From Plantago elongata (lineage: Eukaryota; Streptophyta; Magnoliopsida; Lamiales; Plantaginaceae): 64,000 nucleotides of DNA. A program made the position numbers and the translations under genes. Below the pieces are notes generated by a model, which searched no databases, was not told the origin of the DNA, and worked only from the letters and a program-made list of their open reading frames with translations. Of this stretch, positions 1 through 13,170 are shown piece after piece (the first letter of the stretch is position 1; every line of letters starts with the position of its first letter). Location: NCBI GenBank assembly GCA_036897095.1, contig JAYMSP010000011.1:62001-126000 (forward strand), written 5' to 3'.

Positions 1-1148
1 AATTGAATATACACCAAGTTGGGGGAGAGGGTGGACATGAAGAAAGAAGGCACATATTTTTGATTTTGTTGCACTAACCACAAGTTTACAAACAGATGTA
101 ATATGCACATAAGATAATGTGATTAATGATGTTCAAACAAAAGATTCATAAATATGATATCTAGCATATCACAAATCCATAACATTAGCTTTTATCTCGC
201 AAGCTTTCTTCATGTAGTGTCAAGTTGTTGTAACTGCCAATGACATCCTCTAGCTTTCTGATTGCGGGTTAATATTCGTATGTGAGATTTTACGGAAACA
301 AGTCATCTGTTAAACGTAGATAAATTTTAATATGTTGGATTCAATCATAAAGTAGGAGGTAGATTTTATCTCTAATCACTAAAATAGAAAAGGAAAATAA
401 TTTAATATAACAGTATAAGTGCTCTTACAAAAAGTCTCTCACTATTATGTAGTTTTTCTAGTAGAGAATCAGGTACACAACTTTCTCCTCTCTTTCACAA
501 ACAATTCAAAACCAATGATATCCATAAATTAGAGGGAATAATATATGAAAATATAAGAAAATTTAGATGAATTAAAATCTAGTGGTGTAATCTTTTTTCT
601 TACTTAAATATTTTTTCTTTTATTATTATTAATTTTATTATTATTTTTAGGACTACCATTAAAATTTCGCACGGGACTACCTAAATTTCTGGACCGCCCT
701 GCTAATAGTTTGACAAATTTTACATTACTCTGCACAAATAGTTTCTAGGACACTTCTACAATAAGACGAGGGAACAAACAATTGATTATGTACCATTAGA
801 TTTTTTAATCTAACGTTCCATATAAAATCATCCAATGCGATTAGACGATCACCTTATCGTCTGTGATCACCATTTCACCATAATAAGTCATATAAAATAT
901 ATTAATGAAAGAGTTAGCTTACTCTGATAACTCGATAGAATTTCACTTAATCTCGATTAACATTTTGAGGCAAATATTCCAATAATAAAGATGAGGAATC
1001 TTATTTAACAAATTTTTCTAAAAGATGAATAATCATGTTTTTTTCTAGATCAGTTTCAACCTACTTTAACTTGTTGATCACGAGCACATGCAGATACGGA
1101 ATTTGACGATCATATCGTATTTGATGATCAGTTCCAGTTCGTTATGCT
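1..1148. other. AT-rich intergenic stretch
   Basis: No credible coding sequence, RNA gene or repeat recognised on either strand. The only open frames are short and lack family resemblance. Confidence 0.5.
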
Positions 1149-1531
1149 CATTGGAGAAAATACTATGGAGTCGTGTATGAGGTCAAGGAAAAGGAATTCA
1201 GGCACAACTTTTGCCATGATGAAAATGCAACTGAAGAATAAGGAATTGAAGAAGGGTTTTGCTTGAGAAATTTCACTTCTGACTGATTCAAATCATGAAA
1301 ATATTGTGAGGTTGCATCAAGTTATTTGTTCAGCCACTTCTGTTTATCTGTTCATGTATTTCCCCAAGAATCTCGATGAAGAAATGCAAGTTCATCCAGA
1401 AAAGTACAAAACTATTATATTTTCATAAAAGACAGTTTCTAAAAGAACTATTCTCGGCGCTTGCATATTTGCACAACAAAGTTATCATCCATCGTGATGT
1501 AAAGCCTGAAAATAGTATGAATGGGTAGTTC
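1149..1531 (+). pseudogene. CDK-like (CMGC) protein kinase fragment, decayed
   Basis: Scattered over three frames are the N-lobe and catalytic-loop landmarks of a cyclin-dependent-kinase-like protein. A glycine-rich loop ending YGVVYEV lies near 1164-1187, then a FAM(M)KM piece that matches the lysine strand. EISLL, HENIVRLH and YLF-NLDEEM follow (1267-1390), and then LFSALAYLHNK and IHRDVKPEN (about 1447-1513). Order and spacing match the family, but stops and frame changes separate the pieces and everything after the catalytic loop (DFG, activation segment, C-lobe) is absent. No intron separates pieces that are usually on different exons, so a retrocopy is possible (inference). It has no likely protein product. 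Confidence 0.75.
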
Positions 1532-3660
1532 GTAAACTTCGTAACTAATTATATTATATGGTACTACCACCTTATAGCTCATAACCTCAACTAGTATCAA
1601 CTTATAACTCAAGTAATGTCGGGGTTCAACCATAATCACTTTATAACTCCAGTAGTACATTAAAATGTTCGATTTTTCCGGTCCTTTAATGTTAAGGGAA
1701 AGAATGACGTATTTCCATATTTCATGTGAGAATGACAAGGAATTTCTCACTAAGGTTCACGACTTTTGAACTCCATGTTCCTGAACTTTGTAAGTGTTTT
1801 CCATACTTTCCATATTTTTGATATTATGTATTTTGTTGGTAGCTTTGCTAGGTTTTCCAGTTTAATAGAAATCCTTGTTCCAGAACTATATTTTATGTTT
1901 TCATAAATTGAATTTCGTTTATGGTGTAAGGTAACAATATATTGGATTTTCTTCTAGCATAGTCTCGAAACTTGGGATAATTTTATGTGATATAATTCGA
2001 GATCATTAGTGTTATGATTTGTCCTATTGGATTTGATAAGTTCCATCACGATCATGTTTCATTTTAGATGACATGTAGTAATTATGTATTAATTTTCTTA
2101 ATTTATTAATTAATTAGATTACTCAATCTGGCGACAAGAATATTTAGAAAATCTTAGAAGTGGATGGCCGGAAGATAAGAGTACAATTACGACACAACTC
2201 CACCTAACCAAGTTTGAAAAAGACTACGGCAAAAAAGTGTAATAAAAAAATAGCAAAAAACGTGTGAATTTAATTAGGACCCCATATTCTTGTTTTACTA
2301 GTCACCACTTAATTGTAGGTGATATTTTACAAGATGGATCTAAATTCTTTGGAAATACGGGGACTGATTATGATAGAATTTGAATGGTCCTTTTCAGTTT
2401 TTAATTGAAATTGAATTTTTTGTGTACAAAATGTTTGATTTGAGTGAAAAAATGGCCGCTTCGACAGTATGACAAACGGGGCCTAATAAACATTCAAGTG
2501 TGTGCACACAATGGTTTTTAATCGCTATCGTATGGATAATATGAATGATTTGGAATGTGGTTCTATTAATATTCTCTCCATGTCTTCCTCGTGGTCTTTA
2601 CTTTCGACTTCAACTGCAACTCCTCACCCTCGACTAAACATCGATCTAAACATATTAGACAATGATGGTGGTTAAAATTACAACGAGAGAGTTGTACTTG
2701 CATTATGGGATTGTTTGTTTCACTTGGAGTTGACGGATTTATTTACTGATCTTATGTTATGTTTGATTCAAAGTTTCGAACCATACACCTCTACTACGAT
2801 CTTCATGAATTCAACTACCTAGCGTGCACAACTTTGCAAACTTCAAAATTGCTATTCCATAAAAAATAATATTTGTTTTCTAAATAGATATTGATGGTGT
2901 TACAATTTTCTATTTAGGAATCATACACCTTGGATATAACACGAGAGGAGAGAAAGTTCAAGAAAATCAAGAGTACTCAAACATTTTCTTCAACTATTTC
3001 TAAGACCAAGTGATGAGAGATGGACAAAGAGTTGCTAATTTCTAGTAAACCAACAAATGGGCCAACGGGTGTTGATGCAGTAGCAAATCAACAACAAATG
3101 GGCCAAGCCCATTCTCCCAAACTATGTACTTCTTCTGTGAGTCTGTCACTGATTTCGTCCAAATGTAGTGACAGATATAAGGGATTATACCGCTTTTAAA
3201 ATAATATTAAATATTACTTGCATATTTAAAATAATACATAAGGTTAATATGCGAAAAACTCATTTATACTATCGTTATAAACTTATAGTATACCCAATTC
3301 ATACGCTTCTCAAAATACTTTTATACCCAATTCATACGCTTCTCAAAATACTCTTAATATAAAATTATATTTAACACACGTAACAAGTTAGCATCCGTGA
3401 ATATTTATAAAAACGAAAACTAGAAAGAAAAAGAAGGAATTATGAACAATTGCAACATCTTGCTTAGGTCTCAACATACTAAAGAAAGCCTAACTAGCTT
3501 CCACGAAAATGGCGGATTTCCATGGAAAAACAAAGTCCATTCTCTTTCACTCAATTTCCCCACTGACTCACATTTTCACCAATCACCCTGAAGAAAACAA
3601 ATGGAACACAGAACTAATATTTCAGCTTTGATCTTTTGATCAATTTCTCTGTTTCCATTC
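1532..3660. other. Intergenic region and PRK promoter/5' leader
   Basis: AT-rich, no supported gene. Short open frames near 1.4-1.75 and 3.17-3.36 kb have no recognisable domains. The last ~150 bases before 3661 are C/T-rich and likely include the 5' leader of the receptor kinase gene. Confidence 0.5.
3289..3354. repeat. 33-bp direct duplication, two copies
   Basis: Two adjacent near-identical copies, each starting tatacccaattcatacgc. They lie about 300 bases upstream of the receptor kinase start codon. Confidence 0.8.
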
Positions 3661-5878
3661 ATGGCCATAATTAACCATGTCTATGGCCCATTCCTTTTCT
3701 TCTACATTTTCCTGCTTCTTTTCCCCTTGACTTCCACCAGTGTCGAGTCCGACGCGTTGCTCAGGCTCAAAAGTTCCTTCACCAACGCCACTGCTCTTCA
3801 TTCCTGGACACCAGGTTCCGAGCCATGCGAGGGGAAGCATCATTGGGCCGGGATAAAATGCGAAAACGGGGTTGTTTCCGGTCTCAGGCTGAGGAACTTG
3901 GGGATATCTGGGAGCATAGATGTTGAAGCGTTGGCTGCCCTGTCAGGCCTCAGGAGTTTCGCTGTAATGTCGAACGGTTTTTCAGGGCCTATTCCTGATT
4001 TTACAAGGTTAAGAGCCTTGAAAGCGTTGTATGTTACACACAATCAGTTTACCGGTGAAATTCCGTCGGATTACTTTGCGAATATTGCAGGATTGAGGAA
4101 AGTTTGGTTGTCAGGGAACAATTTCACAGGTCTTATTCCGTATTCGTTGATGAATTTGGCACATTTGATGGAATTGCACCTGGAGCAGAATCAGTTCACA
4201 GGGGAGGTTCCTGCGTTTAGTCAGGCGAGTTTGCATTCGTTGAATGTTTCATTTAATAATCTGGAGGGTGAAATTCCTGCCAGCCTGTCGAGAATCCAAG
4301 AGCACTCGTTTGTGGGTAATGAAGGTCTTTGTGGCGAAATTGTAGGCAAACAATGTGCTCAAGTATTGAATGCTGAGTCGTTTATGGATAGACACCATAC
4401 TCCTGAAAACGCATTCGAGATAGCTATGTGGGTTCTGTTTGCATCATTTGTAGTGCTTCTGATGATGATAGCTGCAATATACACAATGAGGCGAAAGCAA
4501 GAGCGTTTCCATGAGATGGTAGAGGATAATCTTGACACTTCACTTAGTTTCAGCTTATCAGGGAGGGAGGAGCTGAGTACCAGGAAAGGGTTCGGTTCAA
4601 GCAGGAAAGGGTCTGGGCTCAAGTCTTCGCAAAAAGGCGTTGGAGACTTGGTGATGATAAATTATGAGAATGGTGAGTTCGGAATGGCTCATTTGATGAA
4701 GGCGGCAGCTGAAGTGCTAGGAAACGGGGCGCTAGGGTCTTCATATAAGGCTGCCATGGCTAATGGACTGACCGTTGTGGTTAAGAGAATGAAGGAGATG
4801 ACTAAGATCGGTAAAGACCAGTTCGATGCAGAGATGCAGAGGCTCGGAAGATTAGAGCACAAGAACGTCTTGACACCGTTGGCGTATCATTATCGGAAGG
4901 AAGAGAAGCTTATGGTTTATGAGTATCAGCCCAAAGGCAGCTTGTTGCTCATACTACATGGTATATCATTCATGTCATTCTATAGTTTCAATTACAGTAT
5001 CACACCTAACTACTACTTCAATTGCACTGCATATCACACCTATAGATTGAGAAACTAGTTCAGTTTCAATTTCAAGAGCAATTGCTTTGCTAGTATTTTC
5101 AAGAGCAATTGAATTATCTGACAGACAAAAAACTTCAGGTGATCGGGATCTCTCCCGTGCCGAGCTCACATGGCCTGTCCGGTTAAAGATAATTGTAGGA
5201 GTCGCACGAGGATTAGGTTACCTTCACGCCCAGCTCTCTTCGCTAGACTTGCCACACGGTGATCTGAAATCGAGCAATGTACTTCTAACTGCCAACTTCG
5301 AGCCATTACTCACTGATTACGGGTATTGTTACTTGATCAGCAGCAACCGAGCTGCACACTCGCTAATGGCATACAAGTCTCCAGAAGCGGCACTAGACCA
5401 GAGCATATCTCCAAAATGCGACGTATATTGTCTAGGAATCATCATTCTTGAAATCCTTACAGGAAAGTTCCCTTCGCAGTATGCAACCAGTAGCAAAGGC
5501 GGGACTGATCTTGTCCAATGGGCGAAAACAGCAATAGTCGAGGGAAAAGAGGCTGATTTGTTTGATCCAGATATCATAAACGACGGAAGTTCCCTGAATG
5601 AGATGGTGCAACTACTCCACGTTGGTGCAGCTTGCACAGAGAGTAACCCGGATAAGCGTTTAGATATTAGAGAAGCTATAGGGAGGTTAGAAGACATATA
5701 TGGTGACGGAAGTTGTGTAATGGACTTGAAGTCGATACACATTCATACGCCTTTGGAAGGTGGATACCAGGAACAACCGCTTGCACCATTCCAAGCCCCG
5801 GTTGATAGCGAAGGGAGAAGGCGGGATGGTATCGAAGAGCATTCTCGAAACAAGAGTGTTACTTTTGATTTGTGTTGA
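3661..5878 (+). CDS. Pollen receptor-like LRR kinase (PRK family)
   Basis: Two exons, 3661-4960 and 5139-5878, joined through a GT-AG intron in a Gly codon of the LHGDRD motif; 679 residues. Visible parts: signal peptide (about 1-28), N-terminal LRR cap with paired Cys (56, 67), about five LRRs (75-210), Cys pair after the LRRs (224, 232), one transmembrane helix (about 254-276), a Ser/Gly-rich juxtamembrane stretch, and a kinase domain (about 345-650). The kinase has VVVK (Lys375), HGD instead of HRD (473-475), DYG instead of DFG (493-495) and a very short activation segment. These are hallmarks of plant PRKs, which are weak or non-canonical kinases that work in pollen-tube growth and guidance through ROP-GEFs. 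Close in look to PRK3/PRK6 types; the exact orthologue cannot be set here. The C-tail ends in a Lys/Ser-rich peptide. Confidence 0.9.
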
Positions 5879-8800
5879 TTGATGCTAGGCTCTTCATTTT
5901 CCGTTTGTGAGGTTCAGGAACACTTGCATACGGACGTTCTGTATATGAACTTGCAGCAAGAATCAGTGGCTCATTTGTGCTTGAATAGGTCACTAGGAAC
6001 TAGGAACCAGTTAGCAAAGCATAGTTTGAATTTCTTGTGCTTTAGCATTTGTTTTGATCTTCCATACGAATCCGATTTAGGTCAAATTTTCGTATTTTGT
6101 TGGTATTTGGTCGATTGAGAAAAAGTGTGTCGGGTCTTTGTATGTACTACTTTTACAAAGTATATATTGATGAAACTCTAACTTACTGAATTCAGTCTCT
6201 CCGATGTTTTCTTTTTAAACGATAAAAATTTATGAAACTTTAAACGTTTACAAAAGCATAAGTAATATTCGAGACAAACTAGCTATTACGAGAATTCCAT
6301 TCAAATAATCAAAATGACCTCCACCATTACAAAGGCCCAAAGAGCATAGTGAGCAGGCCCCTGCCTCTTCCACATGACAGCCCACGGCCTATCTCAGCTT
6401 ATAATGCACATCCCATCAGATCGAAATCCACCACTTTATCACAAATGTTTCATAACAATACCTTCAAATCCGAAATACCCCTAACTTGAATACTTAGCTA
6501 GGTTAAGCAGAGTACGGTCCGGGTCAAAAAATGGACCAAAATTGTACTGTTGCTATACGGTCCAATTCGGTCTTGAATCCGTGTTCAATCATAGTCCCTA
6601 AAATGAAAATGTGATATTTCTACAGGTACGTATTACTGTATTAGTATTGCAAAGTTAGTTAGGTGGTGCCAAAAAGAAAGTAGAAGAATAGAACTAGAAA
6701 GTAAGAAAGTAAATGTATAGAATTTATTGAGACGGATGAAATAACAACTTATAAAATTTTTTATCATACAGAAGTATATTCTCTAATGTTCATAAAAAAG
6801 TGAATTTCGGGCAGAGTACTCCTCGACTAACCGAGGCCGGAGTAGGGAAACATTGGGAGTTGGGAGTGAATTTCACACTGTGAAAGCAGGGGAAAGTTGA
6901 ACGTGTATTATAAGCTAACTTATTGTCCGATAATGTAAAGAGATCATTTTTAGTTTTCTACCATCAATCACTAGGTGGAAAGTAGATATTAAAATCTTTG
7001 TTCAACAATTTCAAACTAACACATGAACATATCTATGTCATAAAAAAATTGATGATAAACTGTAAGATTATGAGAATTGAGTTAGTGAGGCTCTCTACTG
7101 ATAAAGTGTGTATATATACACGAAATATGATACAAGTTAAACTAGACTATTAATATGATAAATATTATGTATAATATTTAGATATTCTATTATAAACAAT
7201 ACAGGTCATATATATATACACTAGGGCATTTCAAAATTTGATTTTCCAACAGTCCAACTCATTGCCAGTTTAAAAGAATGATTGAGTGGCAGGCTCTCAT
7301 ACCTGGTGGCTCCCAACCCGCCAAACACCAACCCGACCACACATTGCATATATCATACAAAATTCTTTTTTTCCTCCATTTAAAATTTTGAATTATGTAA
7401 AATAGTAGTTGTTTTTAATTCGATTTTCTGAATTTTACTTTTATATTAGACACTTTCTAATAAATTAAATATTAGATGCATTAGTCCAATAAATACAAAA
7501 TTCAATAGAAATGTTTAAATTTGCCAATTCCGTAATATAGGAACGTATTCTTTTTATATTTATACCAAGAGCCATGGTTTTTTATTTTATGTATGTGGGT
7601 AATGATCATAGAAGTGTAAATAGTACATAGCTAGTGGGAGATATTAGACTTGGCAAAAACTAGTTGTTAATTCTATAAATATAAAGGTATAAAATGTAAT
7701 GTGAATATGTGATTTTGTGAGCCAAGCTGCTAATTATCCACCAATACCTTTGTTGACTCCAAAATAATTATATCTAGAAGCCTATTTGGAGCATAAAAAT
7801 AGCTAGGTAGATTGGACTTCATGATAAGTCCAATAAGATCACTATCTAAATAAAATCAATAAATTAACCAAATCATGGATTGACTTCAAAACTCTCTAGC
7901 TAGATACTGCTTGGGGACACGATGGGTTGGTAGCTCGGCATATGGAAGAGTTTTGTCATTTTTTAAGCTCGACTCATTATACGGTCCTTATCGAGTTTCT
8001 GATCGCCTCGTAAAAATATCAAATTAATCATAATCATTTTAAAAGGTTCGACTTACTTTGACACGTTGCCACTCGATATGAAGTTTTTACAAGGTCCTAG
8101 CGTGAACAATGGATGAAAATATAATACCATCGTATCCACAATTCCAACAAGAAATAAACTGGCCTATTTATTATGATTATTGTGTCACTTGATCTGACAT
8201 TTTACAACCACTCGTGCAATAAACCTTTGACAGTGAATTTATGAACCACATGTACTCGTAATTCTTTGTCCCAAATCGACAACAGATCTTGGCAAATTTC
8301 GAGATCTAAAAAAATAGAATGAACCAACATATAATTAATGCACCAAAGTGATAGCCAACACACAAAATCCTATTTTCAGGCTTTGTATAATGGTGTATCA
8401 TTAATTCATAATTATCTGATCTTTTATTAAACCTATTTATAATTTTCCTGTCTAATTTTGCAGTATTAGATTTAATTTATGCACATTAATCCGTGTACGT
8501 TCGAGCATCCATGCACGTGAATGTCAGCCAATTTTGGTTCTGGCCCAGACAAGTTGACTTCACTTAATTATATAAGAGTTTGGCTTAATTATGTTTACTA
8601 GAGTTTTTCAAATGCGATTTGTTACCTCGAGAGAAATCAAATCAAGTTGAGGGTGTCCTAGACTGCTTGGAAGAAGAATTTTAGTTCAAAATATTAAATT
8701 AACAACATTTCAATTTTTATTAAATTCGACGGTGGAGTGCAATTGTTCTAGAGGTAAAAATTCAGTGTTGGTGGTGATGATAAGCTGTTTTGAGATGCAC

Positions 8801-9171
8801 ATGGAGCATTCTATGGTGAAAGAGCATTTTTCTGGTGTTGTGATATGGATTTTGTTTATGATGGATGTAATTGGTTTGAATATTTCTAGAATCGTGTCTT
8901 GAACTATTTTTTAGGTTTGGATGTTATGTTATGATTCAGATATAGTCAAGTCACACTTACAGCTCGATAAATTACAAGATGTAAACTTTTAATTCAAATT
9001 GGGGACGGAATATCAATTCAACTCACAAACTTATATAGTTTATTAAATTAAACATTTAAAACTCAAAAATAAAAATTTAACTCGATCGATCTACGAGTTC
9101 GAAAACTTACAAGATAAATGATAGAATTTCATCCTATATAAAAGCTCGAACTTGTAAAGTTGTGAAATTTA

Positions 9172-9173
<2 letters not shown>

Positions 9174-9205
<32 letters not shown>
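9174..9205. repeat. (AT)n microsatellite
   Basis: About 32 bases of uninterrupted AT dinucleotides. Confidence 0.95.
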
Positions 9206-9210
<5 letters not shown>

Positions 9211-9824
9211 GAATGTTATGTGGAAATTTAACCCCACTCGTAGTTGATTTTAACCTCTTTGGAGAGAAGTTCGAGTGGAAATTTAATATGGGACTGAGAT
9301 TGTCTCAGTGAACATTTAAATTCAAATTGAACATGAATCATTTTATCTAAAAATTCAAACTTGCATAGAGTTATGAAATTTATATATATAGGCTAATACT
9401 CCAACATTAACTTTCAAACTTTGTGTCTGACGGTAACTGTAATTATAACTACAGTATATGTTATTTTATAAATACAGTCTCAATATCATTTATTGGAGTG
9501 AAATAGGAAATGTATATACATACATTGCAAGAAGTATTCTAGATGATTCCAACGCGATCGGGTTTTAGTAGTAGGTGAAGGAACAATTTTAAAATTTAAG
9601 CAACACGGTTATCATTGTCAATCACTTCGTAATCGACAAATTAATTAAGGAAGTTTTCTTATGAACTTACAATTTAGTTCACACTCATTTTTTCATCTTA
9701 AATATGGATCCAAAATGGTTAATTTTAGATCTCAATTATTGCTGGCGAAAAGTCTAGAACTTAAACTAAAACTTTTTCAAACTTGATATGATAAATTGTG
9801 ACGAGCGAAATCGAGTTAGGGTGT

Positions 9825-9945
9825 GTTCTCTTTAACTGAAAATTATTTTAGTTCAGTTCAGTTTAATGTAGTCATAATTTATACTTTATTTTAGTTCAGT
9901 TCAGTTCAATTAAATTACGTAAATCTTAATTAAAAATTGCTGGCT
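9825..9945 (+). mobile_element. MITE-like repeat, probable partial copy
   Basis: Starts gtgttctctttaactgaaa and holds two runs of ttagttcagttcag(tt). The same words appear in reverse complement at about 44960-45076, ending aagtcaaagataac. This points to a shared short non-autonomous repeat family. Borders are approximate and no clear target duplication was found. Confidence 0.4.
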
Positions 9946-11340
9946 GTTGGAAAATTGTGATGGTTTGACATTAAACTAAACAACGTTAATCTACCAATGA
10001 CTAATCAGCTCCGGAATAATTTATCAGGTTGTTCCACATAAGTTGTTGCATGATTAAAAACGAAGAAGTTGTTGTCTTTAGGTAAACTGAGCTCACTTTC
10101 ACTTCAAAAGTATTATTCACATCTTTCAAATCTAATTTGTTGGACTTTTATAAGCTTTGTTATTATATAATTGAACCACATTTACCCTTAAATAGTACAC
10201 TATACGCATATTTCAACTCCTTTTATGATCTTATGTGTCACAATTAACATATGTATTATATTTGTTTTAATTTTACTATCGTGATAATATCAGATCATTG
10301 GGGGGTTTTATTGCTTTATTGACCATATACTAAAATATGATAGTAGGAAATAAATTCATAAGTATGATTTCGTAATAAATTTAACCATGTTTCTTTATAT
10401 AGTAAAATAATTAACCATAAACCATGCATATAATTTGTTAATGTAATAAGTTGATTTTGAGAAACATAACAAACTATGGAGGGCGAAAAAATATTTTTGA
10501 TAAAATGAGCATATAATGTGAGAATTGTAATTTTAATGTTTTATAATTTATAATTTATTTAAAAACAATAATTTTAATTGTTAATGTTGTTTGAATTGTG
10601 ACCATAAATAAAAGTCGAACATTCAGACCGAATAAGATAAAAACCATAAACTAAAGTAATCCTAGTATAGTTTATATATATACATAATTAACTTATCCAC
10701 ATCTACTCTCACACAACTTCAGTTTTTGTATAATGATAATATCTAAAAATAAAATTGTTAACTGAGGAATTACTTATTTGATTTTACAAAGATAGATGTA
10801 CACATTGTAAATTGTTTGAGGTTACCAAGATAAGCTAATGTTTGGAATAGAACATTAATTTAGTAATCTTAACAGGGGAATAGTCATATATTTATTAATT
10901 ATCAAAAATACAATACGTATTAGATTGCAAATTTTTAAATTTAAAATAGATACTAATTAAGAAGGACAAATGTTCCAGATAAAATGATATCAACCACGAT
11001 TTAACCCAATTTAATTTAAATTTAATGTGACATGAATTTGAGAAAGTATCAATTAAACATGAACTCGAACTGAATAAATGATTTAAATCTTCAATACCGA
11101 GCTCAAACTCAATAATGAAGGTAATCACATTTATTATTATGAGTGGGGTCGCTGTTGGATAACTAAACTCAAAATCACTTTAAAACACGTCCATTTCTCC
11201 GTTTCCATTTTCTCTGTCGTTCCAACTTCAATCAATCACACCAGATTAAAACTCAAAAACACAAAACCATTTCCATCCAAAACCCAAAACCACATTTCAC
11301 AACAACAAAAAATTAAAACAAAAACAAAAAACAACAATAC

Positions 11341-13170
11341 ATGGAACCGCCTGGAAAAACCGCCGCCTCCGCCGCCGAGAAAATCATCCTCCGGTGGGAC
11401 TCCACCGCCACCGACGACTCTCGCGACCGCATGATCTTCACGTCCGACCGTCAGGAAATCGATACCTACCTCTCCGCAGTCGATTATCTCCAGAAATCGC
11501 TCTCCTCCGCCTCTATCTCCGATTCTTCCTCTTCATCTCTCCAGATCGCCATGGCTAGGCTAGAGGACGAGTTTCGCAACATCCTGATTTCGTATACTTC
11601 CCCAATCGAACTCACCTCCGAGTCAACTCACTCTCACGAGTTTCACTCGCAGGAGTTTCAACCCGATGATCTCGAGACGAGCCGTGACAGCTTCGACGAG
11701 AGGCAGTTCGATCATCAGGAGAGCAACGCGAGTATCTATAAGAGCTCGAGCAGCATCCGCGAGCTGGATCTGATTCCGGTTGAGGCTGTGGATGATCTCC
11801 GGGCGATTGCGGAGAGGATGATTGCTGCCGGATGCTTGCGAGAGTGTGTGCAGGTGTATGCGAGTGTAAGGAAGTCTGCTGTTGATGCGAGCTTGAGGAA
11901 GTTGAATGTTGAGAAGCTGAGTATTGGAGATGTGCAGAGGTTGGAGTGGGAGACGCTAGAGACGAAGATCCGGAGGTGGATTCGGGCGGTGAAGATATGT
12001 GTTCGTGTGCTTTTTGCTAGTGAGAGGAGACTCTGTGAGCAGATTTTCCAGGGTTTAGGTAATGATGATGATGAGGATTCGAATTCGAATTCGGCGGATG
12101 ATGCTTGTTTTATGGAAACTATTAAAGGTCCTGCTCTGCAGTTGTTTAATTTCGCGGAGGCGATTAGTATTAGCAGGCGTTCGCCTGAGAAATTGTTTAA
12201 GATATTGGATTTGCATGATGCTTTGTCTGATTTGATGCCTGATATTGAAGCTGTGTTTGAGTCTAAGTCTAGTGAAGCCATTAGGGTGCAAGCTGCTGAG
12301 ATATTGTCTAGGTTAGCGGAGGCTGCGCGAGGGATATTGTCGGAGTTTGAGAATGCGGTGCTCCGTGAGCCTTCTAAGGTTCCGGTACCTGGAGGGACTA
12401 TTCATCCCTTGACTAGATATGTGATGAATTATGTTAGCTTGATTTCGGATTACAAGCAGACTTTGATGGATTTGATTGTGTCTAAGCCTTCAACTGGGTC
12501 TAGGTACTCTAATGATCCAAACTTGCCAGAGCTGGATCTGTCTGAGTATGAGGATCAAGCTTCAACGTTGGCACTTCATTTGATTTGGAGTATTGTGATT
12601 TTACAGTTTAATTTGGATGGGAAGTCTAAGCATTACAAGGATCTTTCGCTAGCTCATATATTTATGATGAATAATGTTCATTATATTGTTCAGAAGATTA
12701 AAGGGTCTCCTGAGTTGAGGGAGATGATTGGGGATCGTTATTTGAGAAGGTTAACAGGGAGGTTCCGCCAGTCAGCGACTAGCTATCAGAGGGCAACGTG
12801 GGTGGGGGTGTTGTATTGTTTGAGAGACGAGGGTCTGCACGTGAGTGGTAGTTTTTCATCTGGTGTCTCAAAGAGTGCTTTAAGAGAGAGGTTTAAGTCC
12901 TTCAATGCTATGTTTGAGGAGGTCCATAAAACCCAGGCGGCATGGTTGATACCTGACACTCAGCTCCGTGAGGAACTTCGAATATCCTTATCAGAGTTGC
13001 TCATTCCAGCTTATAGATCGTTTCTTGGTCGTTTTAGAAGCCATATTGAGAGTGGAAGGCACCCAGAGAATTATATCAAGTATTCGGTTGAGGATCTTGA
13101 GAATGCTGTCCTGGATTTCTTTGAAGGATACACGGTTTCCCAGCATTTGAGGAGGAGATCTATCACATGA
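11341..13170 (+). CDS. EXO70: EXO70 exocyst subunit, EXO70D-like
   Basis: Single-exon ORF of 609 residues. EXO70 is a rod-like exocyst subunit that binds plasma-membrane phosphoinositides and tethers secretory vesicles. The N-terminus (MEPPGKTAASAAEKIILRWDST, then a MIF...DR motif) fits the plant EXO70D clade. A Ser-rich linker follows (about 55-130). The helical Exo70 domain covers about 220-600 and carries recognisable words such as HPLTRYVMNY and YVMNYVSL, a run with IFMMNNVHYIVQKIKGSPEL, and a C-terminal FRSHIESGRHPENYIKYSVEDLE. The length is normal (about 600-650). The start is supported by clade similarity and an A-rich leader. Plant EXO70s are numerous; D members have been linked to autophagic turnover of cytokinin type-A response regulators. 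The clade call is less sure than the family. Confidence 0.93.
   Translation: MEPPGKTAASAAEKIILRWDSTATDDSRDRMIFTSDRQEIDTYLSAVDYLQKSLSSASISDSSSSSLQIAMARLEDEFRNILISYTSPIELTSESTHSHEFHSQEFQPDDLETSRDSFDERQFDHQESNASIYKSSSSIRELDLIPVEAVDDLRAIAERMIAAGCLRECVQVYASVRKSAVDASLRKLNVEKLSIGDVQRLEWETLETKIRRWIRAVKICVRVLFASERRLCEQIFQGLGNDDDEDSNSNSADDACFMETIKGPALQLFNFAEAISISRRSPEKLFKILDLHDALSDLMPDIEAVFESKSSEAIRVQAAEILSRLAEAARGILSEFENAVLREPSKVPVPGGTIHPLTRYVMNYVSLISDYKQTLMDLIVSKPSTGSRYSNDPNLPELDLSEYEDQASTLALHLIWSIVILQFNLDGKSKHYKDLSLAHIFMMNNVHYIVQKIKGSPELREMIGDRYLRRLTGRFRQSATSYQRATWVGVLYCLRDEGLHVSGSFSSGVSKSALRERFKSFNAMFEEVHKTQAAWLIPDTQLREELRISLSELLIPAYRSFLGRFRSHIESGRHPENYIKYSVEDLENAVLDFFEGYTVSQHLRRRSIT

Larger units (their letters stand above)
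5879..11340. other. Long gene-poor AT-rich spacer and EXO70 5' leader
   Basis: About 5.4 kb without a supported gene. It begins with the 3' UTR of the receptor kinase and ends with a C/A-rich leader (about 11185-11340) of the EXO70 gene. It contains an AT microsatellite and one MITE-like patch listed separately. Near 6821-6847 there is a small G/C-rich inverted repeat (cctcg/cgagg nested inside tactc/gagta). Confidence 0.5.

Noticed and set aside
1448-1750. 100-residue minus-strand open frame
   Set aside because: It overlaps the kinase relic on the other strand, is rich in V/Y/S from A/T composition and shows no family pattern.
11736-12281. 181-residue minus-strand open frame inside EXO70
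   Set aside because: Shadow of the intact EXO70 coding frame, Ser/Leu-rich, with no domain.
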